A stretch of 64,000 nt of DNA from an uncultured Clostridia bacterium. GTDB taxonomy: Bacteria; Bacillota; Clostridia; TANB77; CAG-508. The stretch is taken from the NCBI GenBank assembly GCA_947632035.1, contig CANRNR010000001.1, positions 62,001 through 126,000 of the forward strand, given 5' to 3'. Numbering within the stretch: position 1 is the first letter of the stretch; each line of letters begins with the position of its first letter. The notes beneath the pieces were generated by a model, which was given only the letters and a program-made list of their open reading frames with translations, searched no databases and was not told the origin of the DNA. Both the position numbers and the translations under genes were made by a program. Positions 16,918 through 25,265 of this stretch are shown piece by piece.

Positions 16918-18951
16918 TTAAATCCTTTCTTCTTCATTAATCTCTCTCTGCTTAATATATTCAAAAAAACTATTTAAATCTGAATTACTAAATTTAACAG
17001 ATTCTTCTTTTCCTTCTTTTTTAGCATTTTCTAATAATCTATTATATAAATATTTTACAATATCAAATGCTGTATCTCCTTTTTCTGTCCTTAACATAGT
17101 TAATTGTTCAGGACTAATAGTATGATTTACTTTTCCTTTTATATCTTTTTTAGGATTTTTCTCAAGCATTTCTCTTAAACTTTCCTTTGAAAAATCTTTT
17201 AAAAAGGCATCATTATACTGATCTTCTATTAAAAAATCTTCTCCTTCTTTAGCATTAACTTTGAAATAAATTTCATCTTTAAATCTTTTCTCCATAGCAT
17301 CATAAACCGCTTTTTCATTGACTTGTTCTTGACTAGAATAATCTTTTATATCAAAATACATTATATATTCTTCAGGAATATCACAAACCCTTAATTTTTT
17401 AAATTCGTGAATGAATGAATTTTTTATTTCGATTATTCCTTTTCCACCTCGTGATAAATATACTCTTGAATGCTCTTCATTTTTCAGTTTTGAAGCATCT
17501 CCAATTTGTGGTTTTAAGCCTTCTCTACTTATTCTTCCTAAATTATCTCTTTTTGTAAAATGAAAATATGAATTATTTAAATCAATCTTACTAACATCGA
17601 CTTGTTCTAAACTACTTTGTTGTTCTAATTTCAATTCTTGACTTTTCATTTCATTCTCTGTTTCATCAATCAATTGTGTATCTGACATTTCTTCTAATAC
17701 TTGCTTTCCTAAAATAGAAATACTAACATTATTTTTAGTCATAAACAAATTCCCTTTATCTTGCCTTGATTTTGCTGCTTCACTATGAAGTATTTCCATC
17801 ATACTATCTATTTGCTCTTGTGTCATTTTTGTTTTATGTTCTAATTTATATCTTACTAAATCATATATAAATTCATCTTCTGTCCCAGTTTCTTGTATAT
17901 ATTTTTCTATTTTTAAAAGTTCATCTTTTGTTCCTTTTAATCCTCCATGTGATGGATTTCTATTATTAATAATCATTTTGTATAATTCATTAATCATTTC
18001 AGTATTTTGATTATTTTCTAATAACTTGTTTCTTCCTTCTAATAATTCTATTATATCTCTTTTACTACCATCTTTATTAAAAGCTATATTCAATATTGGA
18101 AATTTTTGTAATACTTCTGGATGATCCATTATATAAATTCCTGCTTTTGTTTCTATCTCTTCTTTCAAACTTATTCTTCCATTTTCATTGATACTGGATA
18201 ATGCTTCGTAATAGTTTCTGTCATATTGTTGCATCATTTCCTCTTTTTTCTTGCCATTATATTTATTAAGTAAGTCTACTGAATAATTCTTTATTGTTGC
18301 ATATGCCTTTATTAATCCATATTTTTCTGCATCATTTTCTTTTAATAAGTGTTGATAATTTTTTCTATAAAATTTTGGATCTTGCTTTTTGCTCAGAGTT
18401 TCTAAAGCACTTAAATACCTCTCTTTGCTCATAGGCAATTTTGTTCCATCTTCTTTTGTTTCTCTATTAATTGATTTGTTTTGTTGAACATGTCTAATTT
18501 CATGATATATAGTTTGTAAACCTTTTAAAAATTTTGCTTTATTTTCACTTGTTAAATCTTTTATAACATACGGAGAATAGACAATGGTCGAAAATTCATC
18601 TTCTTGTAGTATACAAACTCCTCTTATAATATTATCATTATTTCCATACATTTTTTCATATTCATCTTCGTTTATTATTTGAATTCCAGTAGCTTGGTCT
18701 AGATTAAGTCCTTTTAATGTTTTTTTAGCTAAAAAAATTATAATATATTTTGCATCATCTTTACTCCAAGTTCTATTTCCTTTATTTTCCATCAAATACT
18801 TTGTAGCTTTTTCACACAAAAAAGTTTCGTCTGGATTTGATAAATTAAGTTTTTCTGCATTTTCATCACACCATTTTATTACATCTTCAATATATGATGA
18901 TTCATTATTAGGATTATTTCTTAACTTATTTGCTAATTCACTTGCATCCAT
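16918..18951 (-). CDS. Putative zinc metalloprotease fused to an ADP-ribosyltransferase-like domain
   Basis: The 677-residue protein is not recognised as a whole. Around residue 145, TIYHEIRHVQQ contains an HExxH zinc-protease signature (HEIRH), preceded by a domain resembling a stand-alone metallopeptidase. The C-terminal half has YFHFTKRDNLGRISREGL followed by RVYLSRGGKG (about 455-505). This arrangement (HFT..NL..I..GL, then a strand with YLS) resembles DarT/Tpt1-like ADP-ribosyltransferase folds. There is no signal peptide or membrane helix, and the start follows AAAGGAG. The next gene upstream lies 49 bp away, so the two may be co-expressed. Whether it is a toxin, an effector or a housekeeping enzyme cannot be decided. 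Confidence 0.6.
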   Translation of the reverse strand: MDASELANKLRNNPNNESSYIEDVIKWCDENAEKLNLSNPDETFLCEKATKYLMENKGNRTWSKDDAKYIIIFLAKKTLKGLNLDQATGIQIINEDEYEKMYGNNDNIIRGVCILQEDEFSTIVYSPYVIKDLTSENKAKFLKGLQTIYHEIRHVQQNKSINRETKEDGTKLPMSKERYLSALETLSKKQDPKFYRKNYQHLLKENDAEKYGLIKAYATIKNYSVDLLNKYNGKKKEEMMQQYDRNYYEALSSINENGRISLKEEIETKAGIYIMDHPEVLQKFPILNIAFNKDGSKRDIIELLEGRNKLLENNQNTEMINELYKMIINNRNPSHGGLKGTKDELLKIEKYIQETGTEDEFIYDLVRYKLEHKTKMTQEQIDSMMEILHSEAAKSRQDKGNLFMTKNNVSISILGKQVLEEMSDTQLIDETENEMKSQELKLEQQSSLEQVDVSKIDLNNSYFHFTKRDNLGRISREGLKPQIGDASKLKNEEHSRVYLSRGGKGIIEIKNSFIHEFKKLRVCDIPEEYIMYFDIKDYSSQEQVNEKAVYDAMEKRFKDEIYFKVNAKEGEDFLIEDQYNDAFLKDFSKESLREMLEKNPKKDIKGKVNHTISPEQLTMLRTEKGDTAFDIVKYLYNRLLENAKKEGKEESVKFSNSDLNSFFEYIKQREINEEERI

Positions 18952-19000
18952 AACTTCTCCTTTGTTTTAGTTAATTTCATTTTAATTATTTTATATCACT

Positions 19001-19445
19001 TTATAATAAATTAAAAAGTCCGTTTAAACCAATTTTTGATTTTTGTAAAAATTGATTCCTTATATTCTACCATAGCAACTGTATTTTCTACAGTTTCAAC
19101 TTTTGTTTCTTTTTTTCTAAATATATTATCTATAGCATATTGTTCTTGTTTTTTCTTTTCAATTTGCATTCTGTCATAGTTTTGTTTTGCTAATATTTTT
19201 TCTCTTTGCTCAGGTGTAGCCCAATAATCTCTAAACAGAATAGCAATAATAGCTTTAGCTCTTTTTGAAACATTTTGTTCATCTAATGTTAGGTTAGCAT
19301 CATAATGAAAATCATAATCTTTATTAGCATTGTTTTCAAATAAATTAACTTTCTCAATAGGTATTTTTTCATAGTCTTCTCTTGAAAGATTCTTTAATAT
19401 CTCAAGAACTTCACTATATGCATTCGCAAATTCTACATTTTCCAT
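19001..19445 (-). CDS. Conserved hypothetical protein; C-terminus possibly altered by a +1 shift at CGG
   Basis: The start at 19445 is chosen because AGAGGAG lies 7 nt upstream. The protein begins MENVEFANAYSEVLEIL and has a conserved-looking core TLDEQNVSKRAKAIIAILF, then DYWATPEQREK and a basic amphipathic end KIKNWFK. The zero frame ends at 19011 as KRTF after a CGG codon (complement of 19020-19022). Skipping the C of that codon gives KGLFNLL and a stop at 19001-19003. The two endings differ by only a few residues, so this site alone does not prove a shift. The function is unknown. It precedes the protease/ART-like gene on the same strand. Confidence 0.65.
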
Positions 19446-19575
19446 ATCATTCTCCTCTGTGGAAATAATTGTTGTGCAATCTATAAGAATTATCTCATAA
19501 AAGCCATTTCTTTGCAATAAATATAAAAATATTACAAGAACGTAATATAAATTTAATATTTCTGCAACATTTATT

Positions 19576-19674
19576 CTAGTGTATTAGAAAAAATATTATT
19601 AAATCTTCTTTTTTAAAATTAAAACACCAAGTTTTGATTACTCAAAAAACTTGGTGTTTTAATGGTGCAGATGG
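19576..19674 (-). repeat. Left copy of a ~99-bp direct repeat (tRNA-Leu 3' end plus terminator)
   Basis: This stretch matches 22542-22640 with only scattered differences, at a period of 2966 bp. Both copies hold the last bases of tRNA-Leu (minus strand CATCTGC ACCA), the same terminator hairpin and about 35 bp of downstream sequence. They bracket three genes. Confidence 0.85.
19621..19660 (-). terminator. Terminator hairpin (duplicate of the tRNA-Leu terminator)
   Basis: AACACCAAGTTTT pairs with AAAACTTGGTGTT, with a short loop and T-rich flanks. It is positioned to end transcription of the hypothetical gene at 19709-20464. Confidence 0.75.
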
Positions 19675-19696
19675 TCAATATAAAAAAAACATCTGC
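19663..19696 (-). pseudogene. tRNA-Leu remnant with the body deleted
   Basis: On the minus strand it reads GCAGATG, 16 nt of T-rich sequence, then CATCTGC A CCA. The two 7-nt arms and the encoded ACCA end are identical to the acceptor stem and 3' end of the intact tRNA-Leu at 22629-22716, but the D, anticodon, variable and T arms are gone. The 3' part belongs to the direct repeat; the retained 5' arm suggests decay of a full second copy or a rearranged integration scar. Confidence 0.65.
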
Positions 19697-19708
19697 CTTT
19701 TACACATT

Positions 19709-20464
19709 TTACAATTTCACCATCAAATATTTTTTTAACGGCTCTAATTGTTTAGTTTGCATCCTTTCGGCAATGCCGAAATGCCTTAAAGCAATGAATG
19801 CTAAGGATTCACAACTATGGGATGTTATGAATGTTTCCAAATCAAACTCTAAACCTAACTGTTCAAGAATATCAATTGCAAGAGTCTTTTCTTCTTCGAT
19901 GTCAAAAGATTGCCTTATAGGGATACTAGAAGTTGAGATAATCACATATTTTTTTCCTTTCTTCTGTTTTTCTGTTAAAAAGCTATAAAGGACATACTTA
20001 TTAATATAATTTGACAAGTTTTCTGCTGTCTCTGCAGTTAAATATTCAGTTACGGGCTCAACTTTTCTTGCAATTCTTGCATTATCCAAATTAATCCAAC
20101 CAGAGTTATCCCTGCTCCAAACATCATATCCTAATTTTTTGAGAAATTGAACCGTAGTGCCAGTTATATTATTTACTGTTACACAGTCTTCTAACGAAAT
20201 AACTGCATATGCAATAATTTTCATAATAACTTCTATTTGTTCTTTTTGTTTTTTAGGGAGATCTACCCAATTAGTTTCGATATTCCCTATTCGGTTCAAC
20301 ATTTTTCTCCGAAGCAGTTCCTGTTTGTATTTGCTATACTGTGAAATATTTTCCATTTCAACCTCTATTTTTCTTCCGCACTCTCCAAATCCTGCATCCC
20401 AAAGTTCTTCGTCTGATACACATTCCTTTCCAAAAATTATTGTAAATAAATTCCGCTTATCCAT
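19709..20464 (-). CDS. Unrecognised 251-residue protein inside the tRNA-Leu-flanked segment
   Basis: The start at 20464 is chosen for its strong AAAAGGAGG site; the longer frame to 20539 has none. The protein begins MDKRNLFTIIFGKECVSDEELW, contains TVNNITGTTVQFLKKLGYDVW and ends PLKKYLMVKL. No membrane helix or known motif is seen. Base and codon use are less AT-rich than in neighbours. It contains two in-frame CGG codons (complement of 20453-20455 and 20309-20311) that read sensibly as Arg, unlike the CGG sites in native genes. It is probably a recent arrival. Confidence 0.65.
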   Translation of the reverse strand: MDKRNLFTIIFGKECVSDEELWDAGFGECGRKIEVEMENISQYSKYKQELLRRKMLNRIGNIETNWVDLPKKQKEQIEVIMKIIAYAVISLEDCVTVNNITGTTVQFLKKLGYDVWSRDNSGWINLDNARIARKVEPVTEYLTAETAENLSNYINKYVLYSFLTEKQKKGKKYVIISTSSIPIRQSFDIEEEKTLAIDILEQLGLEFDLETFITSHSCESLAFIALRHFGIAERMQTKQLEPLKKYLMVKL

Positions 20465-20550
20465 AATTTTTCCTCCTTTTAATGTTAGCAATAAATCTAT
20501 TGCTAATTTTGTTAAGCGAACATATTTATATATTAACATAATTTATTTTA

Positions 20551-20590
20551 AAAAGATAAACAAAACCGAAATCAGTTTTGTTTATCTTTT
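20551..20590 (-). terminator. Terminator overlapping the end of the AraC-type gene
   Basis: A perfect 16-bp stem AAAAGATAAACAAAAC / GTTTTGTTTATCTTTT has an 8-nt loop. The arm nearer the gene encodes the last residues (KDKQN), and the stop codon lies at the edge of the loop. Confidence 0.85.
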
Positions 20591-21375
20591 ATAGGTATAT
20601 AAATATAACAATTATTTTCAAAATATATTTCTATATATAACTCTTGCTCTATTTCATAATTTGTAGAAGGAAGCCATTGAGAAATAATTTTTATTTCTGT
20701 TTCATCTATATCTTTTTGTTCTCTTGAACCCACATTAAATACAGCATATTTTCCTTTTGATATTATAAATTTTTCAGTATTTTCATACTTTATTTTACAT
20801 CCAACTAAATAAGTATAGTCATTATCTCCAATTATTGTAATTCCATATTGTCCATCTTCTTTAAATTTTTTATATAGTCCATTATCTTTTATTTCTTTAT
20901 ATAAATTTCTAATATTATATAAAAAGTCATCATTAGTTTTTGCTTTTGTTTTTTTACAATATACTACTATCTCATCTATTTCTTTTATTTCATAGTTTAA
21001 TTCTTCGTAAATTTCTGTATTATTAAACTTTATAATTGGAAATAGCTTATATTCTTTATTATTGTTTTTACACTCACTAGGTGTTATACCAAATAAATTT
21101 TTAAATGCTCTTGTAAAAGATATTGCAGAATCATATTGATATTTTATTGCTAAATCTATTATTTTTATATCTGATTTTTTTAGTTCTTCAAATGCTTTAC
21201 TTAATCTTCTTTTTCTTATATATTCTGCTAATGAAATATTAGTTAAAAACATAAATATTCGTTGTAAAGAATATTCTGATACTCCTACTATTTTTGCTAG
21301 CTCTCTATATTCTATTTTTTCTGTCAAATGTTCTTCAATGTATTGAATCATTTTATTTAAATATTCATAATTCAT
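20572..21375 (-). CDS. AraC/XylS-family transcriptional regulator with C-terminal effector-binding domain
   Basis: The 267-residue protein has an N-terminal AraC double helix-turn-helix (about 8-105). Recognisable parts are KIVGVSEYSLQRIFMFLTN and YQYDSAISFTRAFKNLFGITPSE. A C-terminal GyrI/Rob-like effector-binding domain follows (about 120-265), with TIIGDNDYTYLVGCKI. It resembles activators that sense small hydrophobic or cationic molecules. GGGAGATAGAT precedes the ATG. No obvious target gene lies beside it. It is inside the tRNA-Leu-bounded segment. Confidence 0.85.
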   Translation of the reverse strand: MNYEYLNKMIQYIEEHLTEKIEYRELAKIVGVSEYSLQRIFMFLTNISLAEYIRKRRLSKAFEELKKSDIKIIDLAIKYQYDSAISFTRAFKNLFGITPSECKNNNKEYKLFPIIKFNNTEIYEELNYEIKEIDEIVVYCKKTKAKTNDDFLYNIRNLYKEIKDNGLYKKFKEDGQYGITIIGDNDYTYLVGCKIKYENTEKFIISKGKYAVFNVGSREQKDIDETEIKIISQWLPSTNYEIEQELYIEIYFENNCYIYIPIKDKQN

Positions 21376-21427
21376 ATCTATCTCCCATATTTTAACTCTA
21401 TTACATCATCGTCATTGTTTTGTAAAT

Positions 21428-22453
21428 TTATTCTTCTTCATCATCTATATCAATATGCAAATTCAAATCTTCTTCAGTTGGTAATTTATCTAGTATATCT
21501 TTCGGAATATATTTTTTTATCTCAAAAGAAGATACACCAATTGGAACATTAATTGATTTTAATGAATAATCTACGGTTAATCTGTCTTTATCTTTACATA
21601 ATAATAGACCAATTGTTGGATTGTCTTGCTCTTTCTTTAAGGTTTCATCAATTGCTGTAACATAAAATCCTATTTGCCCTGCATATTCTGGTTTAAAACT
21701 ATTTGCTTTAAGTTCAACAACTACATATCTTCTAAGCTCTAGATGATAGAATAACAAATCTATGAAAAATTCTTGTCCTCCGACATTGATTTTATATTGA
21801 TTACCAACAAAACTAAATCCTTTTCCAAGTTCAATTAATACATCTCTAATTTTGTTTATCATTGCATTTTCTAATTCTTTTTCTTTATATTCATTTTGCA
21901 AAGATAAGAAATCAAATATGTATGGATCCTTTATTGTATAATTAACTAAATCACTATCTAATGCTGGTAGTGTGTTTTCAAAATTGTTATTTGATGAACC
22001 AATTCTTAAGTGATAATCATTATCAATTTGAATAGATAACATATTTCTACCCCAACCATTTTTTAAAATTGCTTCTACATATATTTTTCTTATTTCTTTA
22101 TCTTTTATTTTTTCCATAAGAACAATATTGTGTCCCCAAGGAACTTGTGCAACAAGTTGTTGCACTTCTTCATCATCTTTATATTCAAGATAAAATTTTT
22201 TCATATATTTTAAGTTTCTTACTGAAAAACCTGTTGAATTTGGAAATTCCATTTTTAAATCTTTAGAAACTTCATCAATAAACTTATTTCCATACTCATA
22301 ATTATCATTTAAAATTTTTCCTAATCTAAAATACATAGAAATTAAATTAATATTACTTTCGATTGCTACTTTATATTGTGTTTTTTGTATTTCTTGTTTT
22401 ATACTATTTATTATCTCCTTAAAATCTTTATCTATCATATTGTTTTCACTCAT
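21428..22453 (-). CDS. PDDEXK-family nuclease, YhcG/DUF1016 type
   Basis: The 341-residue protein starts at 22453, where TTGGAGG sits 8 nt upstream. The N-terminal DUF1016-type domain contains YFRLGKILNDN, FPNSTGFSVRNLKYMKKFYLEY and VPWGHNIVLMEKIKD. The C-terminal nuclease core has FIDLLFYHLELRRYVVVELK (the D...ExK active-site pattern) and PEYAGQIGFYVTAID. Members are common in accessory regions and near restriction or toxin genes; the biological role is unsettled. It is the gene closest to tRNA-Leu within the flanked segment. Confidence 0.88.
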   Translation of the reverse strand: MSENNMIDKDFKEIINSIKQEIQKTQYKVAIESNINLISMYFRLGKILNDNYEYGNKFIDEVSKDLKMEFPNSTGFSVRNLKYMKKFYLEYKDDEEVQQLVAQVPWGHNIVLMEKIKDKEIRKIYVEAILKNGWGRNMLSIQIDNDYHLRIGSSNNNFENTLPALDSDLVNYTIKDPYIFDFLSLQNEYKEKELENAMINKIRDVLIELGKGFSFVGNQYKINVGGQEFFIDLLFYHLELRRYVVVELKANSFKPEYAGQIGFYVTAIDETLKKEQDNPTIGLLLCKDKDRLTVDYSLKSINVPIGVSSFEIKKYIPKDILDKLPTEEDLNLHIDIDDEEE

Positions 22454-22541
22454 TATTAAAACCTCCAATTTTGCCACTAATAGTGGCAGATTTTATTTTT
22501 TCTTTTTTAATCCTTTTATAATTTCATTAGATAATTCTTTA

Positions 22542-22640
22542 CTAGGTGTTAAGAAAAATATTAGGAAATCTGCCTTTTTTAAAATTAAAACACCAAGTTT
22601 TGATTATTCAAAACACTTGGTGTTCTAATGGTGCAGATGG
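22542..22640 (-). repeat. Right copy of the ~99-bp direct repeat (tRNA-Leu 3' end plus terminator)
   Basis: This is the intact partner of the repeat at 19576-19674. It includes the genuine 3' end and terminator of the functional tRNA-Leu gene. Confidence 0.85.
22587..22625 (-). terminator. Terminator of tRNA-Leu
   Basis: The hairpin AACACCAAGT / ACTTGGTGTT follows directly after the tRNA 3' end on the minus strand and is trailed by a T-rich tract. Confidence 0.8.
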
Positions 22641-22716
22641 CCGGAATCGAACCGGCACGGATTATTCGTCCGCAGGATTTTAAGTCCTGTGCGTCTGCCA
22701 GTTCCGCCACATCTGC
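22629..22716 (-). tRNA. tRNA-Leu (anticodon TAA)
   Basis: The 88-nt gene has the 7-bp acceptor stem GCAGATG/CATCTGC, discriminator A and an encoded CCA end. The anticodon loop CTTAAAA sits on a 5-bp stem CAGGA/TCCTG. A long variable arm typical of a class II tRNA is present, as is a T arm with GGTTCGATTCC. The anticodon TAA reads TTA, the dominant leucine codon expected in an AT-rich genome. Its 3' end is the duplicated part of the flanking direct repeats. Confidence 0.97.
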
Positions 22717-22840
22717 ATATTCTATTTGAACTGACAACAATTATTTTACTATATTTCGTAGTATAATGTCAAGTCCAAATAGAAAAAAAATCATTTTATT
22801 TTACAGAATTGCATTTAACTTTCCAATTGATGCTTTTATC

Positions 22841-23194
22841 TTATTCTTCATTAATACCAAAGCTAACCCCTAGTGCATTGTTGATTTGCGACATTATTTT
22901 TTCATCATCAATATGCCCTATTTTTTCCTTTAGTCTACTTTTATCTATAGTTCGAATTTGTTCAGTTAATATTACTGATTCTGCCTTAAGCCCGCTTTGC
23001 TCTGGTTCAATTTCAATATGGGTTGGAAGCCTTGCCTTTCCCATTTGTGAGGTAATTGCTGCTGCAATTACTGTTGGGCTATGTTTGTTTCCTATGTCGT
23101 TTTGAATAATTAAAACAGGTCTTACTCCCCCTTGTTCTGAACCTATTACTGGGCTTAAATCTGCATAAAACATATCTCCTCTTTTTACTACCAT
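22841..23194 (-). CDS. ndoA: Type II toxin mRNA interferase EndoA/NdoA (MazF/PemK family)
   Basis: The 117-residue protein has the family start [32 protein letters not shown], a conserved IAAAITS block and [14 protein letters not shown], close to the Bacillus NdoA pattern. The ATG at 23194 is chosen because AGGAG lies 8 nt upstream; a GTG 9 nt earlier lacks spacing. MazF enzymes cleave single-stranded mRNA at short motifs. The usual ribbon-helix-helix antitoxin gene is not upstream (the neighbour at 23303 is unrelated), so the antitoxin is elsewhere or absent. Confidence 0.93.
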   Translation of the reverse strand: MVVKRGDMFYADLSPVIGSEQGGVRPVLIIQNDIGNKHSPTVIAAAITSQMGKARLPTHIEIEPEQSGLKAESVILTEQIRTIDKSRLKEKIGHIDDEKIMSQINNALGVSFGINEE

Positions 23195-23302
23195 CTTCTT
23201 CACTCCTAGTACATTTATATATTTGTTCGATATATTTTAAGGATTAGCAATAAAAATATAGTTTTAGAGCAGATAACATTTTAATATTGTTTTTAATTTA
23301 CT

Positions 23303-24004
23303 TCATCTTAATTTAAAAGCCAATACCTCTTCTTTTCCTAAACTATTTATTTTTATCTCATTATATAATATGTAAACTAAGTTTTTTTGGTTCTTATCTT
23401 GTACGATAAGTTTTTCTATTTTACTATTTTGTTTATCAATAAATAGTTGTTTATATGAGGCATAAGGGTTTGAGCTTTCTAATTTTACTGTCATAATGAC
23501 TTTATTATTTTCTTCATATATTTGATAGTTTTTTCCGTTTTTCTTAGCTAATTTATAGTCTTCTATAAATGAGTTTAGCCAAAGAAAGTTGTCTGTTAAA
23601 TATGAGTAATTTTCATAAACGGTGCTTAAATTTAGTTTTGTGTTTTTAATAGTTAATTTCGTTCCATCATAAATTGTTTCTAAACCTTGTATATTGCTTG
23701 GTTCTTCTACTACTTGTTTTTCTAAATTTGGGCTAGTGTAGCTTTGCTTTAACTTGTATTGTGTAGTATTCTTGTTGCTTTCTACTGTCATTACTATATC
23801 TGCTTCATACGAGCTAATGTTTAAAATATATTCTTCAATTTCTTGATTTGATTTGTTACTTAGATTATTTCCCAAATTTAATTTTTTATTACCATTTTGA
23901 CTAAAAAAATAAATAAATATTAAAATGGCTATAATTAAAATTATCACTAAGAAAATTATTAATTTTTTTGATAAGCTAAAATTTCCTTTCTTCCCTTGTA
24001 ACAT
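23303..24004 (-). CDS. Membrane-anchored LolA-like protein, possibly GerS-related
   Basis: The 233-residue protein has a basic start, one transmembrane segment (about 13-36) and an extracytoplasmic domain. That domain shows alternating strands (SYEADIVMTVESNKNTTQYK, EPSNIQGLETIYDGTKLTI) reminiscent of LolA-like folds. In Clostridia such proteins include GerS, needed for cortex modification in spores; the link here is inference. No lipobox Cys is seen. The ribosome binding site is poor: AGAGAGGTGAC lies about 35 nt upstream of the ATG. Confidence 0.6.
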   Translation of the reverse strand: MLQGKKGNFSLSKKLIIFLVIILIIAILIFIYFFSQNGNKKLNLGNNLSNKSNQEIEEYILNISSYEADIVMTVESNKNTTQYKLKQSYTSPNLEKQVVEEPSNIQGLETIYDGTKLTIKNTKLNLSTVYENYSYLTDNFLWLNSFIEDYKLAKKNGKNYQIYEENNKVIMTVKLESSNPYASYKQLFIDKQNSKIEKLIVQDKNQKNLVYILYNEIKINSLGKEEVLAFKLR

Positions 24005-24116
24005 CAATTTATTTTTGATTTTTATTGTTAGTCACCTCTCTTTACATCATAATTTTTAATTTCTGTTTCTTTTAAAATAAACTTTTACTATATCTCATAA
24101 TGATTAAATAGAAACG

Positions 24117-24146
24117 AAAAAAGAATAGTTATTAACTATTCTTTTC
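24117..24146 (-). terminator. Terminator after dusB
   Basis: The stem AAAAGAATAGTT / AACTATTCTTTT has a 3-nt loop with T-rich flanks, directly after the frame-corrected dusB stop codon at 24156-24158. Confidence 0.8.
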
Positions 24147-24155
24147 TATCTATAT

Positions 24156-25239
24156 TCATAAATTTTTGAAGTATTCTGTAATACAAGCTTCTAACTCTGA
24201 TTTAGTTTCTATTTCATTTATTTTTTGCCTAACAATACTTGCATTTGGTAAGTTTTTTAAATAGTACGTCATGTACTTTCTCATTTCCTTTATGCCTGTG
24301 CTTTCTCCTAAAAATTCTACTTGCATATTTATATGCTCTAAAATTACTTCTAATTTTTCTTTATTTGTTACTTTGGTAATTTCTTTTTCGCTTAAATATT
24401 CTTGAACTTCTCTAAAAATCCATGGATTTCCGAATTGAACCTCTGCCTATCATTATTCCATCTACGCCAGTTTCTTCTAGCATTTTTTTAGCATCTTCTT
24501 TTGACTTTATATCTCCATTTCCTATTACTGGTATAGAAACAGCTTCTTTTACTTTTTTTATTATTTGTAAGTCCACATCTCCAGAATAGAAATCTTCTCT
24601 AGTTCTTCCGTGAATAGTTACAGCAGATGCTCCCACTTCTTCTGCTATTTTAGCTAACTCAATAGCTGTTATATTTTCTCTATCCCAACCTTTTCTCATT
24701 TTTACTGTTACAGGAATTTTTGTAACTTCCGTTTCAAAGTCTTGTCTAAGTGTTTTATTTAAATTGTCTTTAATGTTATTAGCTAAACTATAAGTAAATT
24801 CTGCATTTCGCGTTTCAACTTTGTTTGCATTTTCTACAACTGTTTTTATTATGTCTCTTGCAAGTTCTAGGTTTTGCATAAGTTTACAGCCATCACCATT
24901 TTTTACTATTTTGGGTGCAGGGCATCCCATGTTTATATCTATAATATCTGCTATTTTACTTACCTGTTTTGTGGCTTCTTTCATTGCTTCTATATCGTTT
25001 CCAAATATTTGAACTGCAACTGGTCTTGTTTCATTTTCCATATTTAAAAGCTGATTTGTTTTTCCATCATTATAAAAAAGACCTTTACTGCTAACCATTT
25101 CTGTATATACTAATCCTGGTTTAAAATTTTCGCATATCCTACGAAATGGCAGGTTTGTAATTCCTGCCATTGGAGCTAGTAATATATTATTTTTTAAAGT
25201 TACATTTCCGATTTTTAATTCATGCAAATAGTTATTCAT
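24156..25239 (-). CDS. dusB: tRNA-dihydrouridine synthase DusB, interrupted by a +1 frameshift at CGG
   Basis: This flavoenzyme reduces uridine in tRNA. The first frame (25239 to 24412) has LAPMAGITNLPFRRIC, DINMGCPAPKIVKNGDG (catalytic Cys), TVKMRKGWD, IHGRTREDFYSG and IGNGDI, then breaks at RGS-I-CGG and would stop as RKSMDF. Omitting the C of CGG (complement of 24430-24432) restores RGSIGNPWIFREVQEYL and a normal helical C-terminal domain ending at 24156, about 360 residues in total. An insertion of about 33 residues precedes PVTVKMRKGWD. Without the shift the C-terminal tRNA-binding domain is lost. It follows rodA by 26 bp. Confidence 0.88.
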
Positions 25240-25265
25240 TTATTTTTTATTTTATCCTTTACATT

